Source of the DNA: Kofleriaceae bacterium
Lineage (GTDB): Bacteria > Myxococcota_A > Polyangia > Haliangiales > Haliangiaceae
Assembly: GCA_016763395.1 (NCBI GenBank)
Contig: JAESTW010000190.1
Span: 1 to 11,397, forward strand
Length of the DNA: 11,397 nucleotides
Direction: 5' to 3'
The notes under the pieces: generated by a model
The model's database searches: none
What the model was told of the DNA's origin: nothing
Seen by the model: the letters and a program-made list of their open reading frames with translations, nothing else
Shown here: positions 1 through 6,479 of the stretch, piece by piece
Numbering within the stretch: position 1 is the first letter of the stretch
How the letters are laid out: each line of letters opens with the position of its first letter
Translations under genes and position numbers: made by a program

Positions 1-63
1 AGCGGCCCTAGCTGGCGCATCAAATTAGGGAACGACACTGTTTTATTGCGGTTTTGGGGGTAA
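1..63 (+). CDS. Possible C-terminal tail of an upstream gene (partial)
   Basis: Frame 1 is open from the window edge to a TAA at 61-63. It would encode the last 20 residues of a protein, ending in LLRFWG. The other two forward frames hit stops within the first 30 bases. Twenty open codons can easily occur by chance, so this is weak evidence. No family can be recognised from so short a tail. If it is real, the gene ends 27 bases before the -35 box of the yceD promoter, a sensible distance for an operon boundary. Confidence 0.3.
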   Translation, partial: SGPSWRIKLGNDTVLLRFWG

Positions 64-89
64 ATCATGACTACCTGAGGCAGAAGTGC

Positions 90-117
90 TTGACACGGGG
101 GGGGTTCTCAATATAGT
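90..117 (+). promoter_or_regulatory. Sigma-70-type promoter of the yceD-rpmF-plsX-fab operon
   Basis: A perfect -35 hexamer TTGACA lies at 90-95 and a near-consensus -10 hexamer TATAGT at 112-117, separated by 16 bases. The spacer contains eight consecutive G residues (97-104). A start site six to eight bases past the -10 box would fall near 123-125, only about five bases before the yceD ATG at 129. No equally good promoter is visible elsewhere on the + strand of this window, so it may drive much of the downstream series. Promoter identity is inferred from consensus match only. Confidence 0.7.
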
Positions 118-128
118 CCGCTGCTTCC

Positions 129-677
129 ATGAAGGTCCCACTCCAAAAACTACCTGGCCACCGCTCGTTCGAGCTTTCGGTTGAGTATATTGATTCCCTC
201 ACCAAGGGATTGCCGATGCGCACAATCTTGGGCAAGGAGGCTGGAGAAGCGGGGCAAGCGTCAGCCGAAGTTGACTTTTACGTCAACGAAGAACAAATCA
301 TCGGAACCGGGCAGCTCGACGGTTGGGTGGAGCTCGGCTGTAGCCGCTGTCTCTCTAACTTGCGGCACACTCTCTCCGAATCGATTACTGCATGCTTCAT
401 CCCAAAGGCGAAACTGCCTTCCGAAGAAGAGGCGGAACTTGACGATGAATTTACCTCAGATTCCGAAGATACCTATGGGTATGAGGATGATGAGATCGAC
501 ATGGAACCCGTTTTACGCGAGAGAATCTTGCTCGCAATCCCGTATGCACCCCTATGTAGTGAAGATTGTTTAGGTCTTTGTACAGTCTGTGGTGGAAATC
601 GCAACAATTCCGAGTGTGGATGTGATCGAAAAGTTATTGATCCAAGACTAGCCGCACTAAGAAACATTAAGGTATAA
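129..677 (+). CDS. yceD: YceD/DUF177 family protein (large rRNA subunit accumulation protein)
   Basis: This 182-residue protein fits the YceD (DUF177) family, small proteins linked to 23S rRNA accumulation and nearly always encoded next to rpmF, as here. Visible features are a first cysteine pair CSRC (residues 71-74), a very acidic loop (about 99-125), and a C-terminal cysteine cluster: CSEDC at 143-147, C151, C154, C163 and C165, followed by DPRLAAL. The first pair plus the C-terminal group suggests a metal site, which is inference. The ATG at 129 has no Shine-Dalgarno sequence, and the predicted transcription start is only a few bases upstream, so a leaderless or near-leaderless mRNA is likely. 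The start is kept because the N-terminal sequence has the usual family length. rpmF follows after 41 bases. Confidence 0.88.
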   Translation: MKVPLQKLPGHRSFELSVEYIDSLTKGLPMRTILGKEAGEAGQASAEVDFYVNEEQIIGTGQLDGWVELGCSRCLSNLRHTLSESITACFIPKAKLPSEEEAELDDEFTSDSEDTYGYEDDEIDMEPVLRERILLAIPYAPLCSEDCLGLCTVCGGNRNNSECGCDRKVIDPRLAALRNIKV

Positions 678-718
678 GCCGCTGTCTAATCGCAGCGATT
701 GCACATCAGGACGAAATC

Positions 719-919
719 ATGCCACTTCAAAAACGACGCCTCGGACGTACCCGCATTCATCACCGCCGCTCTTCATGGAGCCGTGATGCTGCATTCCATC
801 CCACCACACAACAGTGTCCAAACTGTTCAGAGCCTAAAGTACCGCACCGCGTGTGCATGAGCTGTGGCCAGTACAAAGGTCAGCAACTCGTTTCTGCCTC
901 TGTCGATTCTGACGAATAG
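719..919 (+). CDS. rpmF: 50S ribosomal protein L32
   Basis: This 66-residue, basic protein is ribosomal protein bL32, a component of the large ribosomal subunit. The N-terminus (MPLQKRR) is a variant of the common MAVPKRR start, followed by an arginine-rich stretch. The C-terminal half carries the zinc-ribbon form of L32: C33-P-N-C36 and C46-M-S-C49, with the family signatures EPKVPHRVC and SCGQYKG. All four zinc ligands are present, so this is the zinc-dependent version. The ATG at 719 is preceded by AGGA at 708-711, seven bases upstream. The yceD-rpmF-plsX order is widely conserved and ties ribosome assembly to lipid synthesis at the level of transcription. The C-terminal tail is slightly longer and more acidic than in many homologues. 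Confidence 0.95.
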   Translation: MPLQKRRLGRTRIHHRRSSWSRDAAFHPTTQQCPNCSEPKVPHRVCMSCGQYKGQQLVSASVDSDE

Positions 920-997
920 GTCATCTCAAGTAGGTGCTCTTCTAGTTCTCTTTCCATGCAGACATTCGTGTGTGTATGGACTGAGCATTTGATTCCC

Positions 998-2038
998 ATG
1001 ACTGCAATTGCGCTCGACGCTATGGGCGGTGACAACGCTCCTCAAGCCGAAGTGGCTGGGGCGATTGCCGCAGTGGATGAAACGCAGGTTCGGGTTATTC
1101 TTGTCGGCGATAAAGATCGCTTGCATGCCGAACTGAAATCCCACGGTCGCTCCGAATGTGAGCAGATCGAAATTCGTCATGCCTCGGAAGTGGTGTCGAT
1201 GAAGGACAATCCGGGCAAGGTGTTTCGCCAGAAGACTGACTCTTCTATGCGAATCGCCACTGACCTGGTCGTGTCCGGTGAAGCGGGGGCTTTGGTGTCC
1301 GCGGGCAATTCTGGAGCGATGTTGAGTCACTGCTTGTTTCTCCTCAAGCGTCTGCCCTCGGTCGAGAGGCCAGGCATTATCCAAGAGTTTCCAAGGCCAA
1401 CAGGAATCGTAACCATTTGCGACCTGGGGGCAAACACAGTCGTCTCGCCGACGATGCTGGCTCAGTTCGGTATTTTGGGCGCGCACTACAACCGCATTTT
1501 GCACAGCCAGAAACGTCCGAGAGTTGGGGTTTTGTCCAACGGTACGGAGGATAGCAAGGGCACTGAACTCACTCGAGATGCCAGCGAGCTATTGCGCCAG
1601 GCAGCGGGACACGTAGACGCCGAATTTGAGTTTGTCGGATACGTCGAAGGCTCAGATATTCTCGCAGACAAAGTTGATGTCCTTGCGACGGATGGCTTTA
1701 CTGGCAACGTCGTTCTCAAGACTATGGAGGGCGTGTCCGAAGCGGTCATGCGCATGATCAAGACCGCGATGGGAAGTACTGTACGAGCTAAGCTCGGCGG
1801 ACTGCTGGCGCGTCCAGCCCTACTTGCGTTTCGGGATTCGATTCACTATTCGAAATTTGGCGGTACCATGCTGCTCGGCATCAATGGCACGGCAACGATA
1901 TGTCACGGCCGTTCAAACGCTGAAGCCATTACCAACGCCATTTTAAAAACCAATCGACTGCTGGAGAAGAATCTTCGGCAAGAACTCGGCCACGCAATCG
2001 CGCGACACGCAGAGCTGTGGAAGAGCGTCAAACAGTAG
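998..2038 (+). CDS. plsX: Phosphate acyltransferase PlsX
   Basis: PlsX converts acyl-ACP and inorganic phosphate to acyl-phosphate, the donor used by PlsY in phospholipid synthesis; it is a peripheral membrane enzyme. The 346-residue product has the family hallmarks in order: ALDAMGGDNAP at the N-terminus (residues 5-15), SAGNSGAML near 105, LATDGFTGNVVLK near 230, and GTMLLGINGTATICHGRSN near 290. An ATG at 956 is in frame, but the extra 14 residues do not resemble PlsX and it has no ribosome binding site; the ATG at 998 gives the standard MxxIALDAMGG start. Even 998 has only a weak Shine-Dalgarno sequence, so a TTG at 989 cannot be excluded. The stop overlaps the fabD ribosome binding site. 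The upstream gap is 78 bases. Confidence 0.95.
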   Translation: MTAIALDAMGGDNAPQAEVAGAIAAVDETQVRVILVGDKDRLHAELKSHGRSECEQIEIRHASEVVSMKDNPGKVFRQKTDSSMRIATDLVVSGEAGALVSAGNSGAMLSHCLFLLKRLPSVERPGIIQEFPRPTGIVTICDLGANTVVSPTMLAQFGILGAHYNRILHSQKRPRVGVLSNGTEDSKGTELTRDASELLRQAAGHVDAEFEFVGYVEGSDILADKVDVLATDGFTGNVVLKTMEGVSEAVMRMIKTAMGSTVRAKLGGLLARPALLAFRDSIHYSKFGGTMLLGINGTATICHGRSNAEAITNAILKTNRLLEKNLRQELGHAIARHAELWKSVKQ

Positions 2039-2046
2039 GAGCTATC

Positions 2047-2976
2047 ATGAAGAGTGCAATATTTTTCCCCGGACAAGGATCGCAAAAACCAGGAATGGGC
2101 AAGGCATTGGCCGAGCACTTCGAAGTTGCGAAAAGGACATTCGAGGAGGCGGACGAGGCACTGGGCTTCTCTATCTCCACCCTTTGTTTTGAAGGCCCTG
2201 GCGATGACCTCAATCTGACTTTCAACAGCCAGCCGGCGATCTTGGCGACTTCGATTGCTGCTCTGCGCGCATGCGAGCACGTTCACGGACCAGTGCAAGC
2301 GGATCTCGCGGCCGGACATTCCCTCGGGGAATGGAGCGCGCTGGTTGCTGTCGGTGCTCTCGACTTTGCCGATGCGCTCAGGCTCGTTCACTTGCGCGGG
2401 CAGGCAATGCAAGCGGCGGTTCCTGTCGGAGTTGGCGCGATGGCAGCAATTCTAAAGCTCTCTATCGAGGACGTACAGGCAATCTGCGAAGCGGCTCGAG
2501 AGGGCGAAGTTTGTTCTGCTGCCAATTTCAATGGTGGAAATCAAATTGTAATTTCAGGATCCAAAGCTGCGGTTGAGCGTGCGATGGCAGCTACCAAAGA
2601 GAAGAAGGGCAAAGCGATTCCTCTCAAAGTGAGCGCGCCTTTTCACTGCGAACTCATGGCTCCTGCCGCAGAAAAAGTCGCAGAGGCGCTCGAGACTATC
2701 AAAATCGGCGATATGCGAATTCCTGTCGTGGCCAACGCCGACGCTGCGCCCAACCAAGATTCAAGTCGAGTAAAAGAGTTGCTGATACAGCAAGTCACAG
2801 GGGCCGTCCGGTGGCAAGAGAGTGTCGAGTATATCGCTTCTCAGGGAGTCTCCGATGCTTTCGAGTTCGGACATGGATCTGTTATCAAAGGCCTGGTGAG
2901 ACGGATCGCCAGCGACATGACTGTTGTACCAATCGGACAGCCCGACGATATCGGCGCACCGAACCCAAACGAATAG
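2047..2976 (+). CDS. fabD: Malonyl-CoA:ACP transacylase FabD
   Basis: FabD transfers malonate from malonyl-CoA to acyl carrier protein, supplying extender units for fatty-acid synthesis in the cytoplasm. The 309-residue product shows FFPGQGSQ (residues 6-13), the nucleophile elbow GHSLGEWS with serine 92, the substrate-carboxylate arginine R117 in LRGQAMQ, and the second catalytic residue H200 in SAPFHCELM. These are the expected active-site residues at family-typical positions. The ATG at 2047 has AGGAG at 2037-2041, which overlaps the plsX stop codon, so translation of the two genes is probably coupled. An in-frame start at 2017 inside plsX is disfavoured because it would add residues before the canonical N-terminus. 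FabH, commonly encoded between plsX and fabD, is absent here. Confidence 0.95.
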   Translation: MKSAIFFPGQGSQKPGMGKALAEHFEVAKRTFEEADEALGFSISTLCFEGPGDDLNLTFNSQPAILATSIAALRACEHVHGPVQADLAAGHSLGEWSALVAVGALDFADALRLVHLRGQAMQAAVPVGVGAMAAILKLSIEDVQAICEAAREGEVCSAANFNGGNQIVISGSKAAVERAMAATKEKKGKAIPLKVSAPFHCELMAPAAEKVAEALETIKIGDMRIPVVANADAAPNQDSSRVKELLIQQVTGAVRWQESVEYIASQGVSDAFEFGHGSVIKGLVRRIASDMTVVPIGQPDDIGAPNPNE

Positions 2977-2992
2977 AAAAGGATATAGGCAC

Positions 2993-3754
2993 ATGGCAAT
3001 AGTAGACAAAGCATTGGATGGTTGTACGGCGCTAGTCACCGGCGGTTCTCGTGGCATTGGTCGGGCGATATCGATCGCACTGGCCGGACGCGGTGCCAAG
3101 GTCGTTATTAACTATCGCTCGCGTGAAGACGCAGCTCGTGAAACTGCAGAGCTTGTCGAGAAGGCCGGCGGAAGCGCCGTGATTTCTTGCTTCGATGTTG
3201 GCGATACCCAAGCGGCAATGGAAGGCGTGAGCGCGGCAGCTAAAGATCACGGACTGCATATCCTGGTTAACAATGCCGGCATCGCTATCAACGGTCTACT
3301 GATGCGAGTGAAACCAGAAGATTGGGAGCAAGTGCTTCGCGTCAATCTCGGTGGAGTCTTTGCCTGCAGTAAAGCCAGTGTGCGATATATTCTGAAGGCA
3401 AAAGAGCAGGGGCGTATCATCAATCTCAGCTCGGTCGTTGGTGAAAACGGCAATGCCGGACAGACTTCCTACGCCGCAGCGAAGGCTGGTATTTTGGGGC
3501 TTACCAAGAGTATGGCTCGAGAATTCGCCGGACGAGGCGTAACGGTGAACGCGGTTACTCCTGGGTTTATCGAGACTGATATGACTGACGAGCATTTACC
3601 CGAGGCTCAACGCGCTGATCTAATCGAGTCGATCCCTCTAAAACGCATCGGAAGCCCATCGGATGTAGCTGATATTGTTTCGTTTTTGGCGGGACCGGAA
3701 GCTTCCTACATCACTGGCCAGGTATTGCGCGTCAACGGCGGGCTCTTGATGTAG
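2993..3754 (+). CDS. fabG: 3-oxoacyl-[ACP] reductase FabG
   Basis: FabG is the NADPH-dependent reductase that converts 3-oxoacyl-ACP to 3-hydroxyacyl-ACP in each elongation cycle. The 253-residue protein is a classical short-chain dehydrogenase: the nucleotide-binding TGGSRGIG motif at residues 16-23, NNAG at 93-96, N118, then the catalytic Ser147, Tyr160 and Lys164 (SSVVG, YAAAK). The C-terminus ITGQVLRVNGGLLM is typical of FabG. The start at 2993 was chosen because AAGGA at 2979-2983 sits upstream and the N-terminus then matches the family; an in-frame start at 2924 lies inside fabD and adds unrelated residues. Among short-chain dehydrogenases in general the substrate can be ambiguous, but the position between fabD and acpP makes FabG secure. 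Confidence 0.95.
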   Translation: MAIVDKALDGCTALVTGGSRGIGRAISIALAGRGAKVVINYRSREDAARETAELVEKAGGSAVISCFDVGDTQAAMEGVSAAAKDHGLHILVNNAGIAINGLLMRVKPEDWEQVLRVNLGGVFACSKASVRYILKAKEQGRIINLSSVVGENGNAGQTSYAAAKAGILGLTKSMAREFAGRGVTVNAVTPGFIETDMTDEHLPEAQRADLIESIPLKRIGSPSDVADIVSFLAGPEASYITGQVLRVNGGLLM

Positions 3755-3804
3755 ACTCGGCCACGCTAAACGGCCCACGGGTAACAGCCCCTGGTGCCAC
3801 AACA

Positions 3805-3823
3805 CTTCCTGAGTATCAGGAAG
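3805..3823 (+). other. Perfect hairpin in the fabG-acpP gap
   Basis: Within the 110-base gap between fabG and acpP is CTTCCTGAGTATCAGGAAG: two 8-base arms (3805-3812 and 3816-3823) that are exact reverse complements around a three-base GTA. The hairpin is not followed by a T run, so it is not a standard intrinsic terminator. It lies 41 bases before the acpP ATG and leaves the ribosome binding site AAGGA (3853-3857) free. It could also be a dyad DNA-binding site, because palindromes of this size suit a dimeric regulator. An mRNA-stability or processing role is plausible, given that acpP is usually needed in large excess over its neighbours; that role is inference. Confidence 0.5.
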
Positions 3824-3864
3824 ACTGAACCACGACCCAACCAAAGAAAAACAAGGAAACTGTA

Positions 3865-4107
3865 ATGACTCACGAAGAGATTGAAAGCAAAGTCAAAGAG
3901 CTAATCTGCCAACAACTAGAAGTCGCTGAAGATCAGCTCAAAGGTGATGCTTCGTTCGTGGACGATTTGAAAGCCGACTCCCTCGCTGTTGTCGAGCTTG
4001 TTCTTGCTCTTGAGCAAGAATTTGACCTCGAGATTCCAGACGAGGACACCGAGCAAATCAAAACCGTCCAAAACGCTATCGACTACATCAAGTCTCACAA
4101 CGACTAA
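3865..4107 (+). CDS. acpP: Acyl carrier protein AcpP
   Basis: This 80-residue, strongly acidic protein is the acyl carrier protein that holds growing fatty-acyl chains on a 4'-phosphopantetheine arm. The attachment site is serine 39 in the DSL motif (A-D-S-L-A), preceded by FVDDLKAD, and followed by the helix-II recognition region VVELVLALEQEF and the conserved acidic stretch EIPDEDTEQI. Many homologues read DSLDTVEL after the serine; here it is DSLAVVEL, so one acidic residue right after the attachment site is replaced by alanine. The ATG has a good ribosome binding site, AAGGA at 3853-3857. It is flanked on both sides by unusually long gaps holding inverted repeats, which fits separate control of its mRNA level. 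Confidence 0.97.
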   Translation: MTHEEIESKVKELICQQLEVAEDQLKGDASFVDDLKADSLAVVELVLALEQEFDLEIPDEDTEQIKTVQNAIDYIKSHND

Positions 4108-4124
4108 GCTTTGTCAGTTGTGTT

Positions 4125-4144
4125 GCCCAGCTTTATTGCTGGGC
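4125..4144 (+). other. Hairpin just downstream of acpP
   Basis: The arms GCCCAGC (4125-4131) and GCTGGGC (4138-4144) are exact reverse complements around a six-base TTTATT loop. The structure begins 18 bases after the acpP stop codon. It is GC-rich but is followed by GTGAAC rather than a T run, so on its own it would be a 3'-end stabiliser or a weak terminator. It is the first of three inverted repeats in the 201-base acpP-fabF gap. Confidence 0.5.
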
Positions 4145-4155
4145 GTGAACTAGAG

Positions 4156-4190
4156 ACTCGGCGGCCGCGGCGTTAGTCTGCTGTCCGAGT
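4156..4190 (+). other. Second inverted repeat in the acpP-fabF gap
   Basis: ACTCGG (4156-4161) pairs with CCGAGT (4185-4190). The 23-base interior contains the palindrome GCGGCCGC (4161-4168), which overlaps the left arm by one base. The stem is short and the loop large, so this element is less certain than its two neighbours. It sits 11 bases after the first hairpin and 8 bases before the third. Confidence 0.3.
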
Positions 4191-4198
4191 TATTGGGG

Positions 4199-4227
4199 AA
4201 CCCTGGGGCTCTATGGCGCCCAGGGTT
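4199..4227 (+). terminator. Terminator-like hairpin between acpP and fabF
   Basis: AACCCTGGG (4199-4207) and CCCAGGGTT (4219-4227) form a perfect 9-base stem with an 11-base interior. The right arm runs into a short T tract (4226-4229), and a T6 tract follows at 4245-4250. The T tract directly after the stem is short, so partial termination is more likely than complete termination. That would leave acpP abundant and let some transcripts continue into fabF. The left arm could alternatively pair with CCAGGG at 4253-4258. No strong promoter is visible between here and fabF, so read-through is probably needed for fabF expression. Confidence 0.4.
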
Positions 4228-4308
4228 TTGCCCAAAAGGCTATGTTTTTTGTCCAGGGCTCTGCCACTGGAGTGCTACTTTTTCTACCTCTAACCTAAGG
4301 GTTGTCGC

Positions 4309-5562
4309 ATGCGACGAGTTGTTATTACCGGAATAGGCATGGTTTCTCCACTTGGCCTCAACACTGCGGACACTTGGTCTGCACTATTGGAAGGCACGAG
4401 TGGCGCTGGACCGCTTACTCAATTTGACTGCGAGAAATTCAAGACTCGTTTTGCCTGTGAAGTGAAAGGCTTCGATCCGCTGCCTTATCTCGACAAGCGC
4501 GAAGTGAAGCACATGGATGGCTTTTTGCAGTTTGGTGTCGCAGCCGGGCTACAGGCAATGGACGATGCAGGATACGAAAACCGCCGCGTGCCCGAAGGGG
4601 AAGAGGAGCGCTGGGGGGTGTACTTTGGTTCCGGTCTCGGTGGTGTTCATACGATTGAAAGCACCTATGCCAAGACTGTCGAGAAGGGCCCAAGACACGG
4701 CTTTTCTCCGTACTTCGTCACTGACATTATCATCAACATGCCGGCCGGATTGCTGTCCATCAAGACAGGTGCCCAAGGACCAAACTTTGCACACGTAAGT
4801 GCTTGCGCCACGGGCACCCACTCGATTGGCGAAGCCGCTCGAGCCATTCGCTGGGACGATGCAGATGTTATGATAGCTGGTGGCTGTGAGGCGACTCTAT
4901 CAATTCTTGGAGTCGGTGGTTTCGCAGCGATGCGCGCACTTTCGACTCGCAATGATGATCCGGCAGCAGCATCTCGGCCCTTTGATAAAGACCGTGATGG
5001 TTTTGTCATGGGTGAGGGCGCAGGTTGTGTGATCTTAGAAGAACTCGAACACGCGAAGAAACGCGGCGCTCGTATCTATGCTGAAGTCAAAGGCTACGGC
5101 GCAAACTCGGACGCTTTTCACGTGACGCAACCATCGCCAAATGGAGCAGGCGCTCAGCGTCTCATCAAAAAAGTTCTGCGCGATGCAAAACTCGATGCAA
5201 CCGACATTGGCTACATCAACGCGCACGGAACTTCGACGCACTTCAACGACAAGAACGAAACCGCAGCTATTAAAGCGACCATGGGAGACCATGCGTACAA
5301 GGTCGCGATTTCGTCAACCAAGTCGATGACCGGACATATGCTCGGCGCGGCTGGTGCTGTGGAAGCCGCGTTTTCAGCACTGGCGATTTATCACGGTGTG
5401 TTGCCACCGACCATCAATCAGGAAACCCCGGATCCCGAGTGCGATCTTGATTACATTCCCAATGTAGCCCGCGAGAAGAAGGTGGATGCAGTGATGTCCA
5501 ACTCCTTCGGCTTTGGCGGAACCAACGCAGCACTCATTCTTACCCGCTATCAAGGAGATTGA
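4309..5562 (+). CDS. fabF: 3-oxoacyl-[ACP] synthase II FabF
   Basis: FabF is the elongating condensing enzyme that joins malonyl-ACP to acyl-ACP. The 417-residue product has the family length and all catalytic residues: Cys166 in SACATGTH, His306 in NAHGTSTH, and His343 in STKSMTGHMLGAAGA with Lys338 nearby. The C-terminus carries the NSFGFGGTN signature near residues 397-405. One small departure is HGTSTHFNDKNET, where most homologues have proline after HGTST. The ATG at 4309 has AAGGG at 4297-4301, seven bases upstream. The stop codon (5560-5562) lies five bases before the rpiB start. Separation from acpP by 201 structured bases is the longest gap in the series. Confidence 0.96.
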   Translation: MRRVVITGIGMVSPLGLNTADTWSALLEGTSGAGPLTQFDCEKFKTRFACEVKGFDPLPYLDKREVKHMDGFLQFGVAAGLQAMDDAGYENRRVPEGEEERWGVYFGSGLGGVHTIESTYAKTVEKGPRHGFSPYFVTDIIINMPAGLLSIKTGAQGPNFAHVSACATGTHSIGEAARAIRWDDADVMIAGGCEATLSILGVGGFAAMRALSTRNDDPAAASRPFDKDRDGFVMGEGAGCVILEELEHAKKRGARIYAEVKGYGANSDAFHVTQPSPNGAGAQRLIKKVLRDAKLDATDIGYINAHGTSTHFNDKNETAAIKATMGDHAYKVAISSTKSMTGHMLGAAGAVEAAFSALAIYHGVLPPTINQETPDPECDLDYIPNVAREKKVDAVMSNSFGFGGTNAALILTRYQGD

Positions 5563-5567
5563 TAGCA

Positions 5568-6014
5568 ATGCGCTGGCTTGCTGGTTCTGATCACGCTGGC
5601 CTTGCTCTTAAGTGCGAACTTATCGCACTTCTGCGCGAGTGGGGCGATACCGTCGAAGACTTGGGGACTGACTCCAGTGAGTCGGTGGATTACCCAGACT
5701 ACGGCCGAGCGGTTGCTGAGCGTGTTGTGGCGGAGGGCGCGCTTGGGCTCTTGGTTTGCGGCACAGGCAACGGGATTGCGATGAGCGCAAACAAGGTAGC
5801 GCAGGCCCGAGCGGCATTGGCTACCGACGCCTTTACCGCCAGAATGGCGCGCATGCACAACGATGCCAACCTGATAGTCTTTGGCGCCCGGGTTGTTGGT
5901 GTTGGCGTTGCTGGCGACGCCTTAAAGGCATTTCGCGATGCCAGCTTTGAGGGCGGACGACACCAAAAACGGGTCGACAAGATGATGGCTATTGGCAAGA
6001 CCGAGGGCTCTTAG
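5568..6014 (+). CDS. rpiB: Ribose-5-phosphate isomerase B
   Basis: RpiB interconverts ribose-5-phosphate and ribulose-5-phosphate in the pentose phosphate pathway. The 148-residue product belongs to the RpiB/LacAB family: GSDHAG (residues 6-11) with Asp8 and His9, YPDYG (42-46), the catalytic base Cys64 in VCGTGNG, and HNDAN (97-101) for phosphate and ring opening. CGTGIG is the more usual form, so Asn68 is a mild variant. The ATG at 5568 is preferred over an in-frame TTG at 5559 because AAGGAG (5552-5557) is correctly spaced only for the former and the family begins close to it. Ribulose-5-phosphate is the substrate of RibB, encoded downstream, so the location makes metabolic sense. The sequence resembles RpiB more than allose or galactose isomerases. 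Confidence 0.92.
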   Translation: MRWLAGSDHAGLALKCELIALLREWGDTVEDLGTDSSESVDYPDYGRAVAERVVAEGALGLLVCGTGNGIAMSANKVAQARAALATDAFTARMARMHNDANLIVFGARVVGVGVAGDALKAFRDASFEGGRHQKRVDKMMAIGKTEGS

Positions 6015-6017
6015 CTA

Positions 6018-6479
6018 GTGCGCTGTCCTTTTTGCACGACTAGCGAAGACAAGGTGATTGATTCTCGGACGTCAAAAGATGGCCGAGAAATTCGCAGGCG
6101 TCGAGAGTGTCTACAGTGCGACAGGCGCTTCACGACCTACGAGCGGATCGAGGAGGCGTTGCCGGTTGTTATAAAAGCGGACAAACGCCGAGAGCCTTTT
6201 GATCGCAACAAAATCGAAAAAGGCCTGCGCCGGGCTATCGGAAAGCGACCGGTTTCTATGGCCAAGATTTCTGAGTTGGCCGAACGAGTGGAAAAGGAAC
6301 TGACTGAACTTGGCGTCAAAGAGCTGCGAAGCGCGGACATCGGCGCACGAATCTTGCCCCTCTTGCGGGAAGTCGACGAGGTCTCGTATGTCCGCTTTGC
6401 ATCGATCTATCGGGATTTTCGAGATATCGACGAATTCGTAGAAGAGCTCAGTGACGTTATCAAGGCGCGCAAGCGATGA
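6018..6479 (+). CDS. nrdR: Transcriptional repressor NrdR
   Basis: NrdR is a nucleotide-sensing repressor of ribonucleotide reductase genes that binds paired NrdR boxes. The 153-residue protein starts with the family signature MRCPFC, a zinc ribbon formed by Cys3, Cys6, Cys31 and Cys34, with the DNA-contacting IRRRRECLQC and RFTTYER in between and after. From about residue 49 to 139 lies the ATP-cone domain, beginning VVIKADKRREPFDRNKI. The start is GTG at 6018, fixed by the conserved N-terminus; a GAGGG sits at 6003-6007. It begins three bases after rpiB stops and overlaps ribD by four bases, so it is transcribed with the riboflavin genes. No reductase genes and no obvious NrdR boxes were seen in this window, so its targets lie elsewhere. 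Confidence 0.95.
   Translation: MRCPFCTTSEDKVIDSRTSKDGREIRRRRECLQCDRRFTTYERIEEALPVVIKADKRREPFDRNKIEKGLRRAIGKRPVSMAKISELAERVEKELTELGVKELRSADIGARILPLLREVDEVSYVRFASIYRDFRDIDEFVEELSDVIKARKR

Noticed and set aside
6..30. CCCTA/TAGGG inverted repeat near the left edge as a terminator of an upstream gene.
   Set aside because: The five-base stem spans 15 bases of loop and has no T run directly after it; it also falls inside the possible coding tail at 1-63.
680..697. CGCTG/CAGCG inverted repeat between yceD and rpmF.
   Set aside because: A five-pair stem with an eight-base loop is expected by chance at this frequency, and nothing around it suggests a function.
956..997. N-terminal extension of PlsX from the ATG at 956.
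   Set aside because: The additional 14 residues are unlike the family and have no Shine-Dalgarno sequence; ATG at 998 gives the canonical N-terminus.
926..1504. A 192-codon minus-strand frame opposite plsX.
   Set aside because: plsX has clear family motifs across the region; the antisense product has low-complexity, non-protein-like composition and no ribosome binding site support.
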